Below, piece by piece: positions 31,271 through 41,551 of a stretch of DNA of 57,625 nucleotides. This stretch comes from Paenibacillus sp. GTDB taxonomy: Bacteria; Bacillota; Bacilli; Paenibacillales; YIM-B00363. The notes under the pieces were generated by a model. The model was not told the DNA's origin, searched no databases, and saw nothing but the letters and a program-made list of their open reading frames with translations. A program made the translations under genes and the position numbers. Within the stretch, counting starts at the first letter, position 1, and each line of letters starts with the position of its first letter. The stretch is from NCBI RefSeq assembly GCF_035645195.1, contig NZ_DASQNA010000021.1, positions 1-57,625 of the forward strand. The letters run 5' to 3'.

Positions 31271-31702
31271 ATGGTCGTCATCCGAATCGAAAAGCGAACG
31301 GACTCGGTGGAAGAAGCGGTGCGGCGCGCGGCCGCGCCTTGGCAGATGGAGCGAATACCGGAGGAGGGCGGCGGCTTTCGGCTGATGCCTCCGCTGCTGT
31401 ACGGCATTCACGGCATCGGATGCGAGGAGAGGGACGGAAAGTGGTGCTTTTGGCGGGAGGCTATGGCTACGACGTGGGAAGATTTTTTGCTGATGCATTT
31501 GACGCATACGGCGGCCGCGGACCTCGGCTCATTGCTCGCTTATGTGCAAGCCGACGGGTCGATGCGTCTGGTCGAACCGACGCCCGAGACGTTCGCGTCG
31601 TTCGACGCGTACGCCGACTACGTCGTCCGGAACGAACAGGGCATCGTGCGGGACATGAAGCGCAATTGGATCTATACGCATCGGACGCGGTACGTGAGGT
31701 AA
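31271..31702 (+). CDS. Hypothetical protein, 143 aa
   Basis: A soluble protein without a recognised domain: VVIRIEKRTDSVEEAVRRAA, PPLLYGIHGIGCEERDGKWC, then WREAMATTWEDFLLMHLTHT and VRNEQGIVRDMKRNWIYTHR. The start at 31271 is preceded by AAAGGAG. An upstream in-frame ATG at 31220 would add 17 residues without a ribosome binding site. It is convergent with the reductase gene at 31753, and an imperfect AAGCCTC/GAGGCTT hairpin between them may terminate both. Confidence 0.68.
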   Translation: MVVIRIEKRTDSVEEAVRRAAAPWQMERIPEEGGGFRLMPPLLYGIHGIGCEERDGKWCFWREAMATTWEDFLLMHLTHTAAADLGSLLAYVQADGSMRLVEPTPETFASFDAYADYVVRNEQGIVRDMKRNWIYTHRTRYVR

Positions 31703-31752
31703 AACGGAAGCCTCCCGGATCCTTCGGAACGCAGAGAGGCTTTCTCGTCGGC

Positions 31753-32637
31753 TTATGATTTATAGTACTTGAACAGCGCCTGCGTACCCTGATCCGCGCA
31801 GCCCATGTCGATCAGCCGCTCGTACAGCGTGCGCGCCAGCGCGAGGCCGGGCAGGTCGAGCTGCATTTCCTCGGCTGCGTCGAGCGCGATTTTCATATCT
31901 TTGACGAAATGCTTCACGTAAAAGCCGGGCTCGAAATTGCCGGCGATGATGCGCGGTCCGAGATTGCTGAGCGACCAGCTGCCCGCGGCGCCCGTCTCGA
32001 TGCTGGAGAGCACCGCGCTCGGGTCGAGTCCCGCCCGCTCGGCGTACGCCAGCGCCTCGCATACGCCGAGCATGCCGCTCGCAATGGCGATCTGGTTGCA
32101 CATTTTCGTATGCTGCCCCGCCCCAGGGCCGCCTTGCCGGACGACGGTTTTGCCCATCTTCTCGAACAGCGGCCGCGCCGCAGCGAACGCCTCCGGTTCG
32201 CCCCCGACCATGATCGACAGCCGCGCCTCCCGCGCCCCGACGTCGCCGCCGGACACCGGCGCGTCCAGCGCCTGCATCCCCCGCCCCGCCGCCGCGGCGT
32301 GGATGCGGCGCGCCAGCGACGGGCTGGACGTCGTCATGTCGATCAAGAGGGCGCCCGGCTTTCCGTTCGCGACGATGCCGTCCTCGGCCAAATAGAGCCG
32401 CTCGACGTCGGACGGATAGCCGACGATCGAGACGACGGCGTCGCTCTCCGCCGCGAGCTCCGCCGGCGTATCGCACCAAACCGCCCCTTTCGCGAGCAGC
32501 GGCTCCGCTTTCGCTTTCGTCCGCGTATAGACGCGGAGACGGTAGCCCGCCGACAGCAAATGGCCGGCCATGCTGGTCCCCATCACCCCCGTGCCGATAA
32601 ATCCGATTGTCGTCCGCTCCGGCGTACATTCGTTCAT
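31753..32637 (-). CDS. 2-hydroxy-3-oxopropionate reductase-like dehydrogenase (GarR/GlxR family)
   Basis: A 294-residue beta-hydroxyacid dehydrogenase. The NAD(P) motif is TIGFIGTGVMGTSMAGHLL (10-28). The family substrate signature appears as DAPVSGGDVGAREARL, and the catalytic lysine in GAGQHTKMCNQI. The group includes tartronate-semialdehyde reductase and 3-hydroxyisobutyrate dehydrogenase. The divergent glycerate kinase gene next door favours tartronate-semialdehyde reductase, which makes D-glycerate. AAAGGAGG precedes the ATG at 32637. The exact substrate is inferred from context. Confidence 0.85.
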   Translation of the reverse strand: MNECTPERTTIGFIGTGVMGTSMAGHLLSAGYRLRVYTRTKAKAEPLLAKGAVWCDTPAELAAESDAVVSIVGYPSDVERLYLAEDGIVANGKPGALLIDMTTSSPSLARRIHAAAAGRGMQALDAPVSGGDVGAREARLSIMVGGEPEAFAAARPLFEKMGKTVVRQGGPGAGQHTKMCNQIAIASGMLGVCEALAYAERAGLDPSAVLSSIETGAAGSWSLSNLGPRIIAGNFEPGFYVKHFVKDMKIALDAAEEMQLDLPGLALARTLYERLIDMGCADQGTQALFKYYKS

Positions 32638-32814
32638 CGCCGTTCCTCCTTTACTTAGCTCGCTGCGATCAGCGCAGATCGTTGTCCATCCTTTACCAGC
32701 ATGAACAAAATAATAACGCAAGGCAACTGTTTTTCGCCCGCGAGCATTTCCGGCGCTCCGAGAGGGACGATTCCTGTTATACTGAAAGAAAACAAACCAC
32801 TGGGAGGACGCTTC

Positions 32815-33951
32815 ATGCATATTGTCATCGCTCCGGATTCATTCAAAGGATGCCTCACCGCCGAAGCCGTCTGCGAAGCGATCGCTCGCGGCGTTCGGAA
32901 AGCGCTTCCGTCCGCATCCGTCGTTCTCATCCCGATGGCCGACGGCGGGGAAGGAACGCTCGACAGCCTGCTCGCGTCCGGCGGGCGGCGCGTCTGCGTT
33001 CGCGTCGCCGGACCGCTCGGCGAACCGGTCGACGCCGCGTACGGCGTGCTGGACGGCGGCGTCGCCGTCATCGAGCTCGCCGAGGCGTCGGGCCTCGGGC
33101 TCGTCCCCGAGGAGCGGCGCGACCCGCTGCGCGCGACGACGTACGGCACCGGCGAGTTAATTCGGGCGGCGCTCGACGACGGGTGCCGCGACTTCATTCT
33201 CGCCGTCGGCGGCAGCGCCACGAACGACGGCGGCGCCGGCATGCTGCAGGCGCTCGGCCTGCGCCTCTTGGACGAGGACGGGCTCCCGATCGGCCCGGGG
33301 GGCGGCGAGCTCGGCCGCGTCGCCGCGATCGACGCGAGCGGCTTCGATCCGCGCATCGCGGAGTCCCGCTTCGTCCTCGCTTCCGACGTGACGAACCCGC
33401 TCGTCGGTCCGCAGGGCGCGACCCGCGTCTTCGGTCCGCAGAAGGGCGCCTCGCCGGAGACGATCGAGCGGCTCGAGCGCGGGATGATGCATTGGGCGGA
33501 CGCAATCGAGCGCCATGCGGGCGTCCGGCTGCACGACATGCCCGGAGCGGGCGCGGCGGGCGGCATCGGCGGCGCGTTCCTCGCCTTCTTCCCCGCCGAG
33601 TTCCGCCGCGGCATCGACGTCGTCGTCGAGCGCACGCCGCTTCGAGAAGCGCTGCGCGGCGCCGATCTCGTCATTACCGGCGAAGGGCGCATCGACAGCC
33701 AAACCGCCTCGGGCAAAACGCCGATGGGCGTCGCCCAGGAGGCGATGCGGGCGGGGGTCCCCGCCGTCGCGATCGCCGGCTCGGTCGGTCCCGGCATCGA
33801 GGCGCTCTACCCGCACGGCCTTCGGGCGGTATTCAGCCTCGTGAACGGCCCGATGACGCTGGATGAGGCGCTGCGGAACGCCGCGCCGCTGCTCGAAGGC
33901 GCCGCGGAGCAAATCGTGCGCGCGGTGCTCGCCGGTCGCAAGGAGGCGTAA
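32815..33951 (+). CDS. glxK: Glycerate kinase (GlxK/GarK family)
   Basis: A 378-residue glycerate kinase, phosphorylating D-glycerate to a phosphoglycerate. Family motifs: APDSFKGCLTAEAVCEAIAR (6-25), PMADGGEGTLDSLL, VGGSATNDGGAGMLQALG, FGPQKGA, and ITGEGRIDSQTASGKTPMGV near the C-terminus. Length is normal for the family. GGGAGGACG precedes the ATG at 32815. It is divergent from a GarR-like reductase and is followed within eight bases by an AraC regulator, forming a small glycerate/tartronate utilisation locus. Confidence 0.93.
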   Translation: MHIVIAPDSFKGCLTAEAVCEAIARGVRKALPSASVVLIPMADGGEGTLDSLLASGGRRVCVRVAGPLGEPVDAAYGVLDGGVAVIELAEASGLGLVPEERRDPLRATTYGTGELIRAALDDGCRDFILAVGGSATNDGGAGMLQALGLRLLDEDGLPIGPGGGELGRVAAIDASGFDPRIAESRFVLASDVTNPLVGPQGATRVFGPQKGASPETIERLERGMMHWADAIERHAGVRLHDMPGAGAAGGIGGAFLAFFPAEFRRGIDVVVERTPLREALRGADLVITGEGRIDSQTASGKTPMGVAQEAMRAGVPAVAIAGSVGPGIEALYPHGLRAVFSLVNGPMTLDEALRNAAPLLEGAAEQIVRAVLAGRKEA

Positions 33952-33958
33952 GCCCGCC

Positions 33959-34747
33959 GTGATCGTTTTGGAAAACTACAAGTTTTGGAAAGAGAAGCCT
34001 TCGTTTTTATTTCCCGTCGATCGTTATCCGTCTTGGGTGCTGTTTCTGGTGGAGGAGGGGGCGTTTTCGTTCGGGGCGAACGGCGCCGCCGGCGAGGCGG
34101 GGGCGTGGCAGCTCGTCGCGTGCCCCCCGCACGCGGAGTTTCACCGCGCCGTGCGGACGGAGCACTTGTCGTTCCATTTCATCCAATTCCGCCTCGCGGA
34201 GGAGAAGGGCGCCCCTTCTCCTCTGTCCGCTTGGCTGTCGGAGCACGCCTTGCGCGCTTTGGACGTGTCCGGCTCGGAGCGCGTGAAAGACGACTGCCGG
34301 CAGTTGAAGCGCGTCGGCGGCTCCGCCTTCCCGGCGCTCGGCTACCAGCAGCATTACGTGCTGGATATGCTGCTGTCGCTGTTCCGGGACAAGCTCGCCT
34401 CGCTCTCGCCGGGCGGTCCCGCCGCCGACCCGCTGATGGCGAAAGCGAAGGAGGCGATCGAACGCGGCGCGTTCCGGAAGACGATGCTGCAGGACATCGC
34501 CGGGGAGCTCGGGCTTAGCAAAGCGCAGCTGACGCGCCGGTTTCGCGACAGCTTCGGGCTCGCCCCGATGGAATATTTGACGGCGTTCCGGCTGGAGAAA
34601 GCGAAGAAGCTGCTCACCGAGACCGACCTGACGCTGGACGCGATCGCCCGCGACTGCGGCTTCGGCACCGGCTTTTATTTCAGCCGCGTCTTCTCGCGCC
34701 ACTTCCGAATGACCCCTTCGCGGTTTCGCCGCATGCAGACGTTATGA
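33959..34747 (+). CDS. AraC-family transcriptional regulator
   Basis: A 262-residue regulator. The N-terminal 140 residues are a cupin-like sensing region (FLFPVDRYPSWVLFLVEEGA; HLSFHFIQFRLAEEKG). The C-terminal 100 residues are the double helix-turn-helix: LQDIAGELGLSKAQLTRRFR, then LDAIARDCGFGTGFYFSRVF and FRMTPSRFRR. The GTG start at 33959 follows AGGAGG within the end of the glycerate kinase gene, so the two are probably co-transcribed. It may control the glycerate genes or the FAD oxidoreductase gene, whose stop it overlaps by six bases tail to tail. The ligand is unknown. Confidence 0.87.
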   Translation: MIVLENYKFWKEKPSFLFPVDRYPSWVLFLVEEGAFSFGANGAAGEAGAWQLVACPPHAEFHRAVRTEHLSFHFIQFRLAEEKGAPSPLSAWLSEHALRALDVSGSERVKDDCRQLKRVGGSAFPALGYQQHYVLDMLLSLFRDKLASLSPGGPAADPLMAKAKEAIERGAFRKTMLQDIAGELGLSKAQLTRRFRDSFGLAPMEYLTAFRLEKAKKLLTETDLTLDAIARDCGFGTGFYFSRVFSRHFRMTPSRFRRMQTL

Positions 34748-36994
34748 GTACGCCCGCACCTCGACGATCGACGCGTACGGACAGCCGTTCGTCGCTTCCA
34801 CGACGACGCGCAGCTTCTCCGCCGCCGCCGCTTCGTCGAGCCGGTGGACGCGCTTGCGCTTCCGGTTGTCCCGTTCGGCGACCAGCGTCGTCCACTTCCC
34901 GCCGCGGCACGCTTCCACGCGGTACCGCTTCGCGAGCTCCGGCATCACTTCGAACGGCGTCCGATGATGATGCAAATTGATCAAATCCTCGTTCACCTCG
35001 TCGTTGAACGTCAGGTGAATTTCCCGGATCGCCTGCGGCGCGTCCCAAGCCAGCTCCAGCCAAGGCTCCGGGTCTTCGGCGAGCGGCGCCGACGCCCACA
35101 GATGCGGGCCGCCGAACGGGCGAACGTAGCCGTCGAGCGCTTTCTCCGGCGCGTAGGCGTTCGTCGCGGGCGACGCTTCGAACGCGGCGTGCTTCCGGTA
35201 CATGCCCCGCGGCGACCATTCGAGGAGCGGCTGCGTCACGTCGTGCTCCTCCAGCGCCTTCGCCGCCCGCTCGGCGCCGCTGCGCACGAACGCCAGCACG
35301 CCGGGCGGCGCCTCGCCGGCGAGCCGCACGCGGACGCCCGCGCAGGCGCGGAGCACGACGAACGCGTTCTGCGGCCGCTCGGGACGCCAAGGCAGCGCCG
35401 CTTCCGCCCACTGCCCGTCCCCGCGCTCCACGACCGCGTCGGCGGCCGCGATTCGCTCCTTCGGCACATAATTTTCCGGCCGTCCCGTGCTCCACAGCTC
35501 GAAGCGCAGCGTCGCCCCCTCCTCCGCGTCGACGAGCACGCGCACGCGTTCGAGCTCGGGGTCGACCGGCATCACCCAGCCGACGTCTTGGTCGAGCGCG
35601 ATGCCCTCCGAGGCAGCGCTCAGCGAGCCGAGCCGGCGCAGCGCGGACGACGCGGATACAGCGGCCCGGCGGGCGAGGTCGTTCGGGTCGCGGTTCACCG
35701 CGCCGAGGACGGAGGCGTCCTGGCGGAGCAGCGTCTGCTGCAGCGTCGCTAAGTGCTCGCGATGCAGCCCCCGCGGCGAAGCGCCGAGCTTCACGCCGAG
35801 CGCCGCCCCGGTGCCGGCCGCCTCGCCCATGACCGCGCACGTCGCCATCACCCGCGTCGTGCCGAACGCGACGTGCGTCGCGCTGATGTTGCGGCCAGCG
35901 AACAGCAAGTTGGCCACGTTCTCCGAATACAGCGACCGGAACGGGATATGGTACACGCCGTCGGGGAACAGATGTTTCGATCCGCTCTCGGCGGCGTACA
36001 TCCCTTGCGGCGGATGCAGATCGATCGACCAGCCTCCGAAGGCGACGCGGTCCTCGAACAGCCGCTGGCTCATGATGTCGTTCTGGTTCAGCACATAATC
36101 CCCGATAAAGCGGCGGTATTCCCGTTTGCCCGGCAGCGCGCCGATCCACTCGAGCGTCATCGTCTCCGCGTCGAACTTCCCCGAATTTTTAATGTAATCC
36201 CAGATGCCGTAAATGACCGACCACAGTTCGTCGCGAATACGCTCGTTGTCGTGCACCGTATCGAGCTCGCCGCCCCATTCGATCCACCAGTAATGGCAGC
36301 CGGAATCGCCGCTGCGAATGACGCGCCGCATCGGGATCGACGTCTTCGTAATATCTTTCGCGAAGCTCGGCGGAACGTATTTGACCGGGCGGCCGACATC
36401 CTTCGTATAAAACAAAATCGTACTGCCGAGCGTAATGTCGTCGGCCGTCTCCGGCGCCCAAGCCTCCTCATATTCGGCGCGCGCCTCGCGGCCGATGCGA
36501 AACTTCGCCCCGGCCAGAAAGCCGATCAAGCCGTCGCCGGTGCAGTCGAGAAACCGTTCGCTCTCGAACCGAATGCGCCGCTCGGAGCCCATCATCCAGC
36601 CCGTGACCGCGTCGATGCGCCGGTCCGTCTCCGGCCCGCTCGCGTCGACCTCGTGCACGTCGGTGTTCAGGAACAGCTGAATATTCGGCTCCGCCCTCAC
36701 CGTCTCAAGCACGACGACATCCCACAAATACGGATTGCCGTCGATGTTGCGGTATTGGTTTTCAAGAAACATCTCGCCCATGATGCCGGTTTCCCGCGCG
36801 TACCGCTGTTGGCCGTGCGCCGTCGCGCCGCATACCCAGACGCGCACCTCGCTGCTCGAATTGCCGCCGAGCACCGGGCGGTTGTGCACGAGCGCCACCG
36901 TGCAGCCGAGCCGAGCCGCCGCCACCGCCGCGCACACCCCCGCGAGCCCGCCGCCGACGACGGTAATGTCCGTTTTCACGATTTCGTATCTCAC
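34742..36994 (-). CDS. FAD-dependent oxidoreductase with C-terminal binding domain
   Basis: A 750-residue flavoprotein of the FAD_oxidored (PF12831-like) group. The dinucleotide motif is ITVVGGGLAGVCAAVAAARL (10-29), followed by HNRPVLGGNSSSEVRVWVCG. Further family landmarks are RFLDCTGDGLIGFLAGAKF and LLFAGRNISATHVAFGTTRV. About 250 C-terminal residues form a beta-sandwich, discoidin-like region (PWLELAWDAPQAIREIHLTF; YASIVEVRAYS). No signal peptide, so cytoplasmic. Relatives occur in carbohydrate-use loci of Paenibacillus; the substrate is unknown. The start is GTG at 36994, with only a weak ribosome binding site. Confidence 0.85.
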   Translation of the reverse strand: MRYEIVKTDITVVGGGLAGVCAAVAAARLGCTVALVHNRPVLGGNSSSEVRVWVCGATAHGQQRYARETGIMGEMFLENQYRNIDGNPYLWDVVVLETVRAEPNIQLFLNTDVHEVDASGPETDRRIDAVTGWMMGSERRIRFESERFLDCTGDGLIGFLAGAKFRIGREARAEYEEAWAPETADDITLGSTILFYTKDVGRPVKYVPPSFAKDITKTSIPMRRVIRSGDSGCHYWWIEWGGELDTVHDNERIRDELWSVIYGIWDYIKNSGKFDAETMTLEWIGALPGKREYRRFIGDYVLNQNDIMSQRLFEDRVAFGGWSIDLHPPQGMYAAESGSKHLFPDGVYHIPFRSLYSENVANLLFAGRNISATHVAFGTTRVMATCAVMGEAAGTGAALGVKLGASPRGLHREHLATLQQTLLRQDASVLGAVNRDPNDLARRAAVSASSALRRLGSLSAASEGIALDQDVGWVMPVDPELERVRVLVDAEEGATLRFELWSTGRPENYVPKERIAAADAVVERGDGQWAEAALPWRPERPQNAFVVLRACAGVRVRLAGEAPPGVLAFVRSGAERAAKALEEHDVTQPLLEWSPRGMYRKHAAFEASPATNAYAPEKALDGYVRPFGGPHLWASAPLAEDPEPWLELAWDAPQAIREIHLTFNDEVNEDLINLHHHRTPFEVMPELAKRYRVEACRGGKWTTLVAERDNRKRKRVHRLDEAAAAEKLRVVVEATNGCPYASIVEVRAYS

Positions 36995-37206
36995 GTGCCG
37001 CCCACACCCTTCGAAACAGATTTGTTTCCATCATAAAGCGGGGACGGACAGACGAACATGCACGATCGACGCAACTTTTTGCACACATTTTCCCCGGTCC
37101 GACTCCGTTGGACTCCTGCTCTCCCGGGACGCCGCCGCCCTGCATGAAAACCGCCCCCCTGCGGAACAATACCCGTGTCATTTTCAAGAAGGAGGTGCTT
37201 TTCACC

Positions 37207-37374
37207 ATGACGAAAAACAAAGCATCGAAGGCGGAAGTCCAATCGACCGAAGCGAATAAAATGCCGGGCTTCGAGGGCGCGGCCGATACGGAATTTTCCG
37301 CCGAGGAAGCGGCGCAGGCGTTCCAAAACGCAAAGCCGCAAAACGGCGGCGGCGCGGCCCAGCGCAACTCGTAA
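37207..37374 (+). CDS. Candidate gamma-type small acid-soluble spore protein
   Basis: A 55-residue, hydrophilic, Asn/Gln/Ala/Glu-rich protein: TKNKASKAEVQSTEANKMPG, then DTEFSAEEAAQAFQNAKPQN. The TEFSAE segment resembles the TEFASE germination-protease site of gamma-type SASPs, which store amino acids in the spore. It has a very strong AAGGAGGTG ribosome binding site and a perfect terminator right after it, as expected for an abundant product. The assignment rests on composition and that short motif, so it is provisional. Confidence 0.6.
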   Translation: MTKNKASKAEVQSTEANKMPGFEGAADTEFSAEEAAQAFQNAKPQNGGGAAQRNS

Positions 37375-37390
37375 CAACCGGCCGTCCCTT

Positions 37391-37420
37391 CGAAAAGCCC
37401 GGGCGCTCCCGGGCTTTTCG
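37391..37420. terminator. Terminator of the candidate SASP gene
   Basis: CGAAAAGCCCGGG / CCCGGGCTTTTCG perfect arms around a four-base CGCT loop. Confidence 0.9.
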
Positions 37421-37519
37421 GCGTTCGGGCGCAAGGCACAACGTCTTTGAGCGATGCATGATTTTCCTGCGGCGGGAAACAATCACTGTAGGATATTACC
37501 GTAAAGGACGGGATCGACG

Positions 37520-38113
37520 ATGAGCGGCGATCAACAGAAGGCTCTTGAACATATAAGGGAAACCTTGAAGGATTATTCCGCTGAGGCCCGTGATTACTGG
37601 TTATCGTACTCCCACGGAGGCACATGGCAATTTTGGGTAAGCGTCGCGCTTCTCGTCATCCCTTTGATCGTGCTGGTGTTCGCCATGGACCGCAAGCGGG
37701 CGCTGCAGCTCGGTTTCTTCGGTTATAACGTGCACGTGTGGTTTATATACATCGACCATATCGGCGTGATGCACGGGAAGTGGGAATATCCGTACAAAGT
37801 GTTCCCGTTCGCCCCGATCAGCTTCGTGCTCGACGCCTCGCTCGTCCCCGTCACCTTCATGCTCGTGTACCAATGGGTGCTGCACCGCGGCAAAAATCGG
37901 TATTTGTACTTCACGCTCCTCTGCGCGGCGTTTTCTTTCGTGCTCAAACCGATCATGGTGCGGCTGAACCTGTTTCGGATGTACGAGGGGATGAACTATC
38001 TGTATTTGTTCCTTCTTTATTTGCTCCTCATGCTGCTGTCGGTATGGATCACGGCGCTCTTCCTCCATGCGCAGGACCGTGCGCTAAAAGCGCGAACGAA
38101 GTCCGACGCCTGA
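37520..38113 (+). CDS. CBO0543-like membrane protein
   Basis: A 197-residue membrane protein with five hydrophobic segments (WVSVALLVIPLIVLVFAM; FGYNVHVWFIYIDHIGVM; PISFVLDASLVPVTFMLVYQ; two more near the end). The segment IDHIGVMHGKWEYPYKVFP, with its conserved His, Gly, Trp and Tyr-Pro-Tyr, is characteristic of the Firmicutes CBO0543 family. Function unknown. A short amphipathic N-terminal region precedes the first helix. Convergent with the P450 gene. Confidence 0.75.
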   Translation: MSGDQQKALEHIRETLKDYSAEARDYWLSYSHGGTWQFWVSVALLVIPLIVLVFAMDRKRALQLGFFGYNVHVWFIYIDHIGVMHGKWEYPYKVFPFAPISFVLDASLVPVTFMLVYQWVLHRGKNRYLYFTLLCAAFSFVLKPIMVRLNLFRMYEGMNYLYLFLLYLLLMLLSVWITALFLHAQDRALKARTKSDA

Positions 38114-38136
38114 CGACCGAACGGACGTTGCGGACG

Positions 38137-38168
38137 CTAAAACACCCGCAGCCGTTGCAGGCTGCGGG
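38137..38168 (-). terminator. Terminator of the P450 gene
   Basis: CCCGCAGCC / GGCTGCGGG arms around six bases, followed on the minus strand by TGTTTTAG. Confidence 0.82.
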
Positions 38169-38185
38169 CGAGAGCGGAAGCGCGG

Positions 38186-39478
<1,293 letters not shown>

Positions 39479-39539
39479 TTACATTTTTAGGTTCAGTATG
39501 CGCCGAACGGCGATTTCCATTCCTAAACTTGGAAAATGC

Positions 39540-39564
39540 AAAAAAGCATCCTCGCGGATGCTTT
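39540..39564 (-). terminator. Terminator of psuG
   Basis: AAAGCATCC / GGATGCTTT arms around a four-base loop, followed on the minus strand by a T run. Confidence 0.87.
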
Positions 39565-39580
39565 CGATGTGACTCGCGAT

Positions 39581-40504
39581 TTATCGTCCCGTGCGGACGG
39601 CCTGCAGCGCGACCGCGATGTTCGCGGCCGTTTCGGCGTTGTGGTTGACGAGCGCGATGTTCGTTTCTAAGCTTTTGCCGCCCGTCGTTTCTTTAATATA
39701 GCTTAACAGGAACGGAGTGACCGCCTTCCCGGCGATGCCGAGACGCTTCGCCTCGTCGAGCGCCTGCACGATGACGTTCTCCATCTCGGCGAAGTCGAGC
39801 GCGGCGGCTTCCGGCACCGGATTCGCAACGACGAGGCCGCCCTCGAGCCCGAGCTTCCACTTCAGGTCCAGCAGCTTCGCGACGCCCTCGGCGTCGTCGA
39901 TTCGGTAATCGACCCGATATCCGCTCTCCCGGGAATAGAACGATGGAAATTCGTCGCAGCGGTAGCCGACGACCGGAACGCCGTGCGTCTCCAAATATTC
40001 GAGCGTCCGGCCGATATCGAGGATCGATTTCGCGCCGGCGCAGACGACCGCGACCTTCGTGCGGGCGAGCTCGGTCAAATCGGCGGACACGTCCCACGTC
40101 GATTCGCCCTCGCGGTGAACGCCGCCGATGCCGCCCGTCGCGAACACTTCGATGCCCGCGAGCCGGGCTGCGATCATCGTGGCCGCTACGGTCGTGGCGC
40201 CGATTTTGCCGGTCGAAAGTATGTACGGGAAATCGCGCCGGCTCACTTTCTCGACGCTCCGATCCGTCGCGAACCGCTCCAGCTCCGATTCGTTCAGCCC
40301 GACCTTCACGCGGCCGTCCATCAGGCCGATCGTCGCCGGCACCGCCCCTTGCTCGCGGATGATGCGCTCCACGTTTTTCGCCATGGCGATGTTTTGCGGA
40401 TACGGCATGCCGTGCGAGATAATCGTCGTCTCCAGCGCCACGACCGGCCGGTTCCCTTCGAGGGCGTCCCTCACTTCTTCCGTAAACGTCAGCAGTTCTT
40501 TCAC
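39581..40504 (-). CDS. psuG: Pseudouridine-5'-phosphate glycosidase
   Basis: A 307-residue PsuG enzyme, which splits pseudouridine 5'-phosphate into uracil and ribose 5-phosphate. Family signatures include [18 protein letters not shown] (21-38), [20 protein letters not shown] with the catalytic lysine, [32 protein letters not shown] and [20 protein letters not shown]. Length is normal. The start is GTG at 40504, which overlaps the stop of psuK by four bases (GTGA), so the pair is translationally coupled. GAAGGGGAG precedes the start. Confidence 0.94.
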   Translation of the reverse strand: MKELLTFTEEVRDALEGNRPVVALETTIISHGMPYPQNIAMAKNVERIIREQGAVPATIGLMDGRVKVGLNESELERFATDRSVEKVSRRDFPYILSTGKIGATTVAATMIAARLAGIEVFATGGIGGVHREGESTWDVSADLTELARTKVAVVCAGAKSILDIGRTLEYLETHGVPVVGYRCDEFPSFYSRESGYRVDYRIDDAEGVAKLLDLKWKLGLEGGLVVANPVPEAAALDFAEMENVIVQALDEAKRLGIAGKAVTPFLLSYIKETTGGKSLETNIALVNHNAETAANIAVALQAVRTGR

Positions 40505-41451
40505 GTCGGTCTCCCCTTCACGATACTCTCCAGTTGTTCGAAACGCAGCGTCCGGCAGACGGTGTCCGTCGTGCGCACCGTAAGCGACGCCGCCGCCAGT
40601 CCGTAGCGGCACGCGTCGGCTAACGTTGCGCCTTGCAGCAGGGCGAACAGCGTCGCCGCCGTCAGCGCGTCTCCCGCTCCCGTCACGTCCGCGACCTCCG
40701 CCGGATACGGCGGGAGCGAGCCGAACGCGTCCGGCTCGCTGTAATACACGCCTTCTTCGCCGAGCGTCAGGACGACCCGCCTCGCCCCTCGTTCCCGGAG
40801 GCGTTCGCAGACCGCGCGGCATTCTTCAGGCGTCCTCGCCGGCAAGCCGGTCAGCGCCTCCGCCTCTTCGCGGTTCGGGAACAGCAGCTCGACGCCGTCG
40901 AGCCGAGGCGGGAGCTTCGCGGCCTTCGCCGACGACACCGGATCGATCGCGAGCAGGCGGCCTTCCGCCGCGCACCGTTCGATCGCATAGCGAAGCGTCG
41001 GCGCCGGCAGGTTCGTATCCGCGAACACGGCGTCGCACGACTCGATGCGCGGCCAGCGGCGCTCCAGCCACGACTCCGTCATTTCGTCGTAGATGGCCAT
41101 GTCCGCCATCGCGACGATCATTTCCCCATCGTTATCCAATAATGCGGTATAGGTTCCCGTCCGTCCGCCCTTCGTCGTAACAACGCCCGCGGTGTCGATG
41201 CCGTCCAGCTCCATGTCGGAACGAAGCCAGAAGCCTTCCTTGTCTTCGCCGACGCAGGTGAACATTTCCGGCCGGCAGCCGAGACGGCTCAAGTTTTCGG
41301 CAACGTTCCTGGCTACGCCCCCCGACGATTCCGACACCGTGACCGGGTTGGACGTATACAGACGGGTCTTCTCGATCGTGCGCGCTTTGCGGTCGACGTT
41401 CGCTCCGCCGATGCAGGCAATCCGAATTTGTTGTTTATGGATAAGTCCCAC
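40501..41451 (-). CDS. psuK: PfkB-family kinase, probable pseudouridine kinase
   Basis: A PfkB-type carbohydrate kinase of about 316 residues. The N-terminal substrate motif [14 protein letters not shown] is typical of pseudouridine kinases. [17 protein letters not shown] follows, and the C-terminal ATP/catalytic motif is [18 protein letters not shown] with the catalytic aspartate. Coupling to psuG makes pseudouridine kinase the natural assignment: pseudouridine to its 5'-phosphate, then cleavage by PsuG. The start is uncertain: GTG at 41451 is listed, an ATG exists at 41493, and neither has an ideally spaced ribosome binding site. Confidence 0.88.
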   Translation of the reverse strand: MGLIHKQQIRIACIGGANVDRKARTIEKTRLYTSNPVTVSESSGGVARNVAENLSRLGCRPEMFTCVGEDKEGFWLRSDMELDGIDTAGVVTTKGGRTGTYTALLDNDGEMIVAMADMAIYDEMTESWLERRWPRIESCDAVFADTNLPAPTLRYAIERCAAEGRLLAIDPVSSAKAAKLPPRLDGVELLFPNREEAEALTGLPARTPEECRAVCERLRERGARRVVLTLGEEGVYYSEPDAFGSLPPYPAEVADVTGAGDALTAATLFALLQGATLADACRYGLAAASLTVRTTDTVCRTLRFEQLESIVKGRPT

Positions 41452-41511
41452 CTCTTTCCGGCGCTTACCGCTTATCCTTCGAGTGTATTGCATCGGAGGC
41501 GGTTATGCAAA

Positions 41512-41551
41512 CGAAGCCTGCCGCCGTCCTCTCGGGCGGCGGCAAGCTTCG
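41512..41551 (-). terminator. Terminator of the LysM gene
   Basis: GAAGCTTGCCGCC / GGCGGCAGGCTTC arms on the minus strand, followed by GTTTGC. It sits between the LysM stop and psuK. Confidence 0.7.

Noticed and set aside
31706-31748. Bidirectional terminator between the hypothetical gene and the GarR-like reductase
   Set aside because: Only seven base pairs with a long loop and no clear T run, so it is mentioned in the gene entry but not listed as a feature.
34680-36149. Alternative minus-strand frame inside the FAD oxidoreductase
   Set aside because: Low-complexity Arg/Ala translation out of frame with the recognisable flavoprotein.
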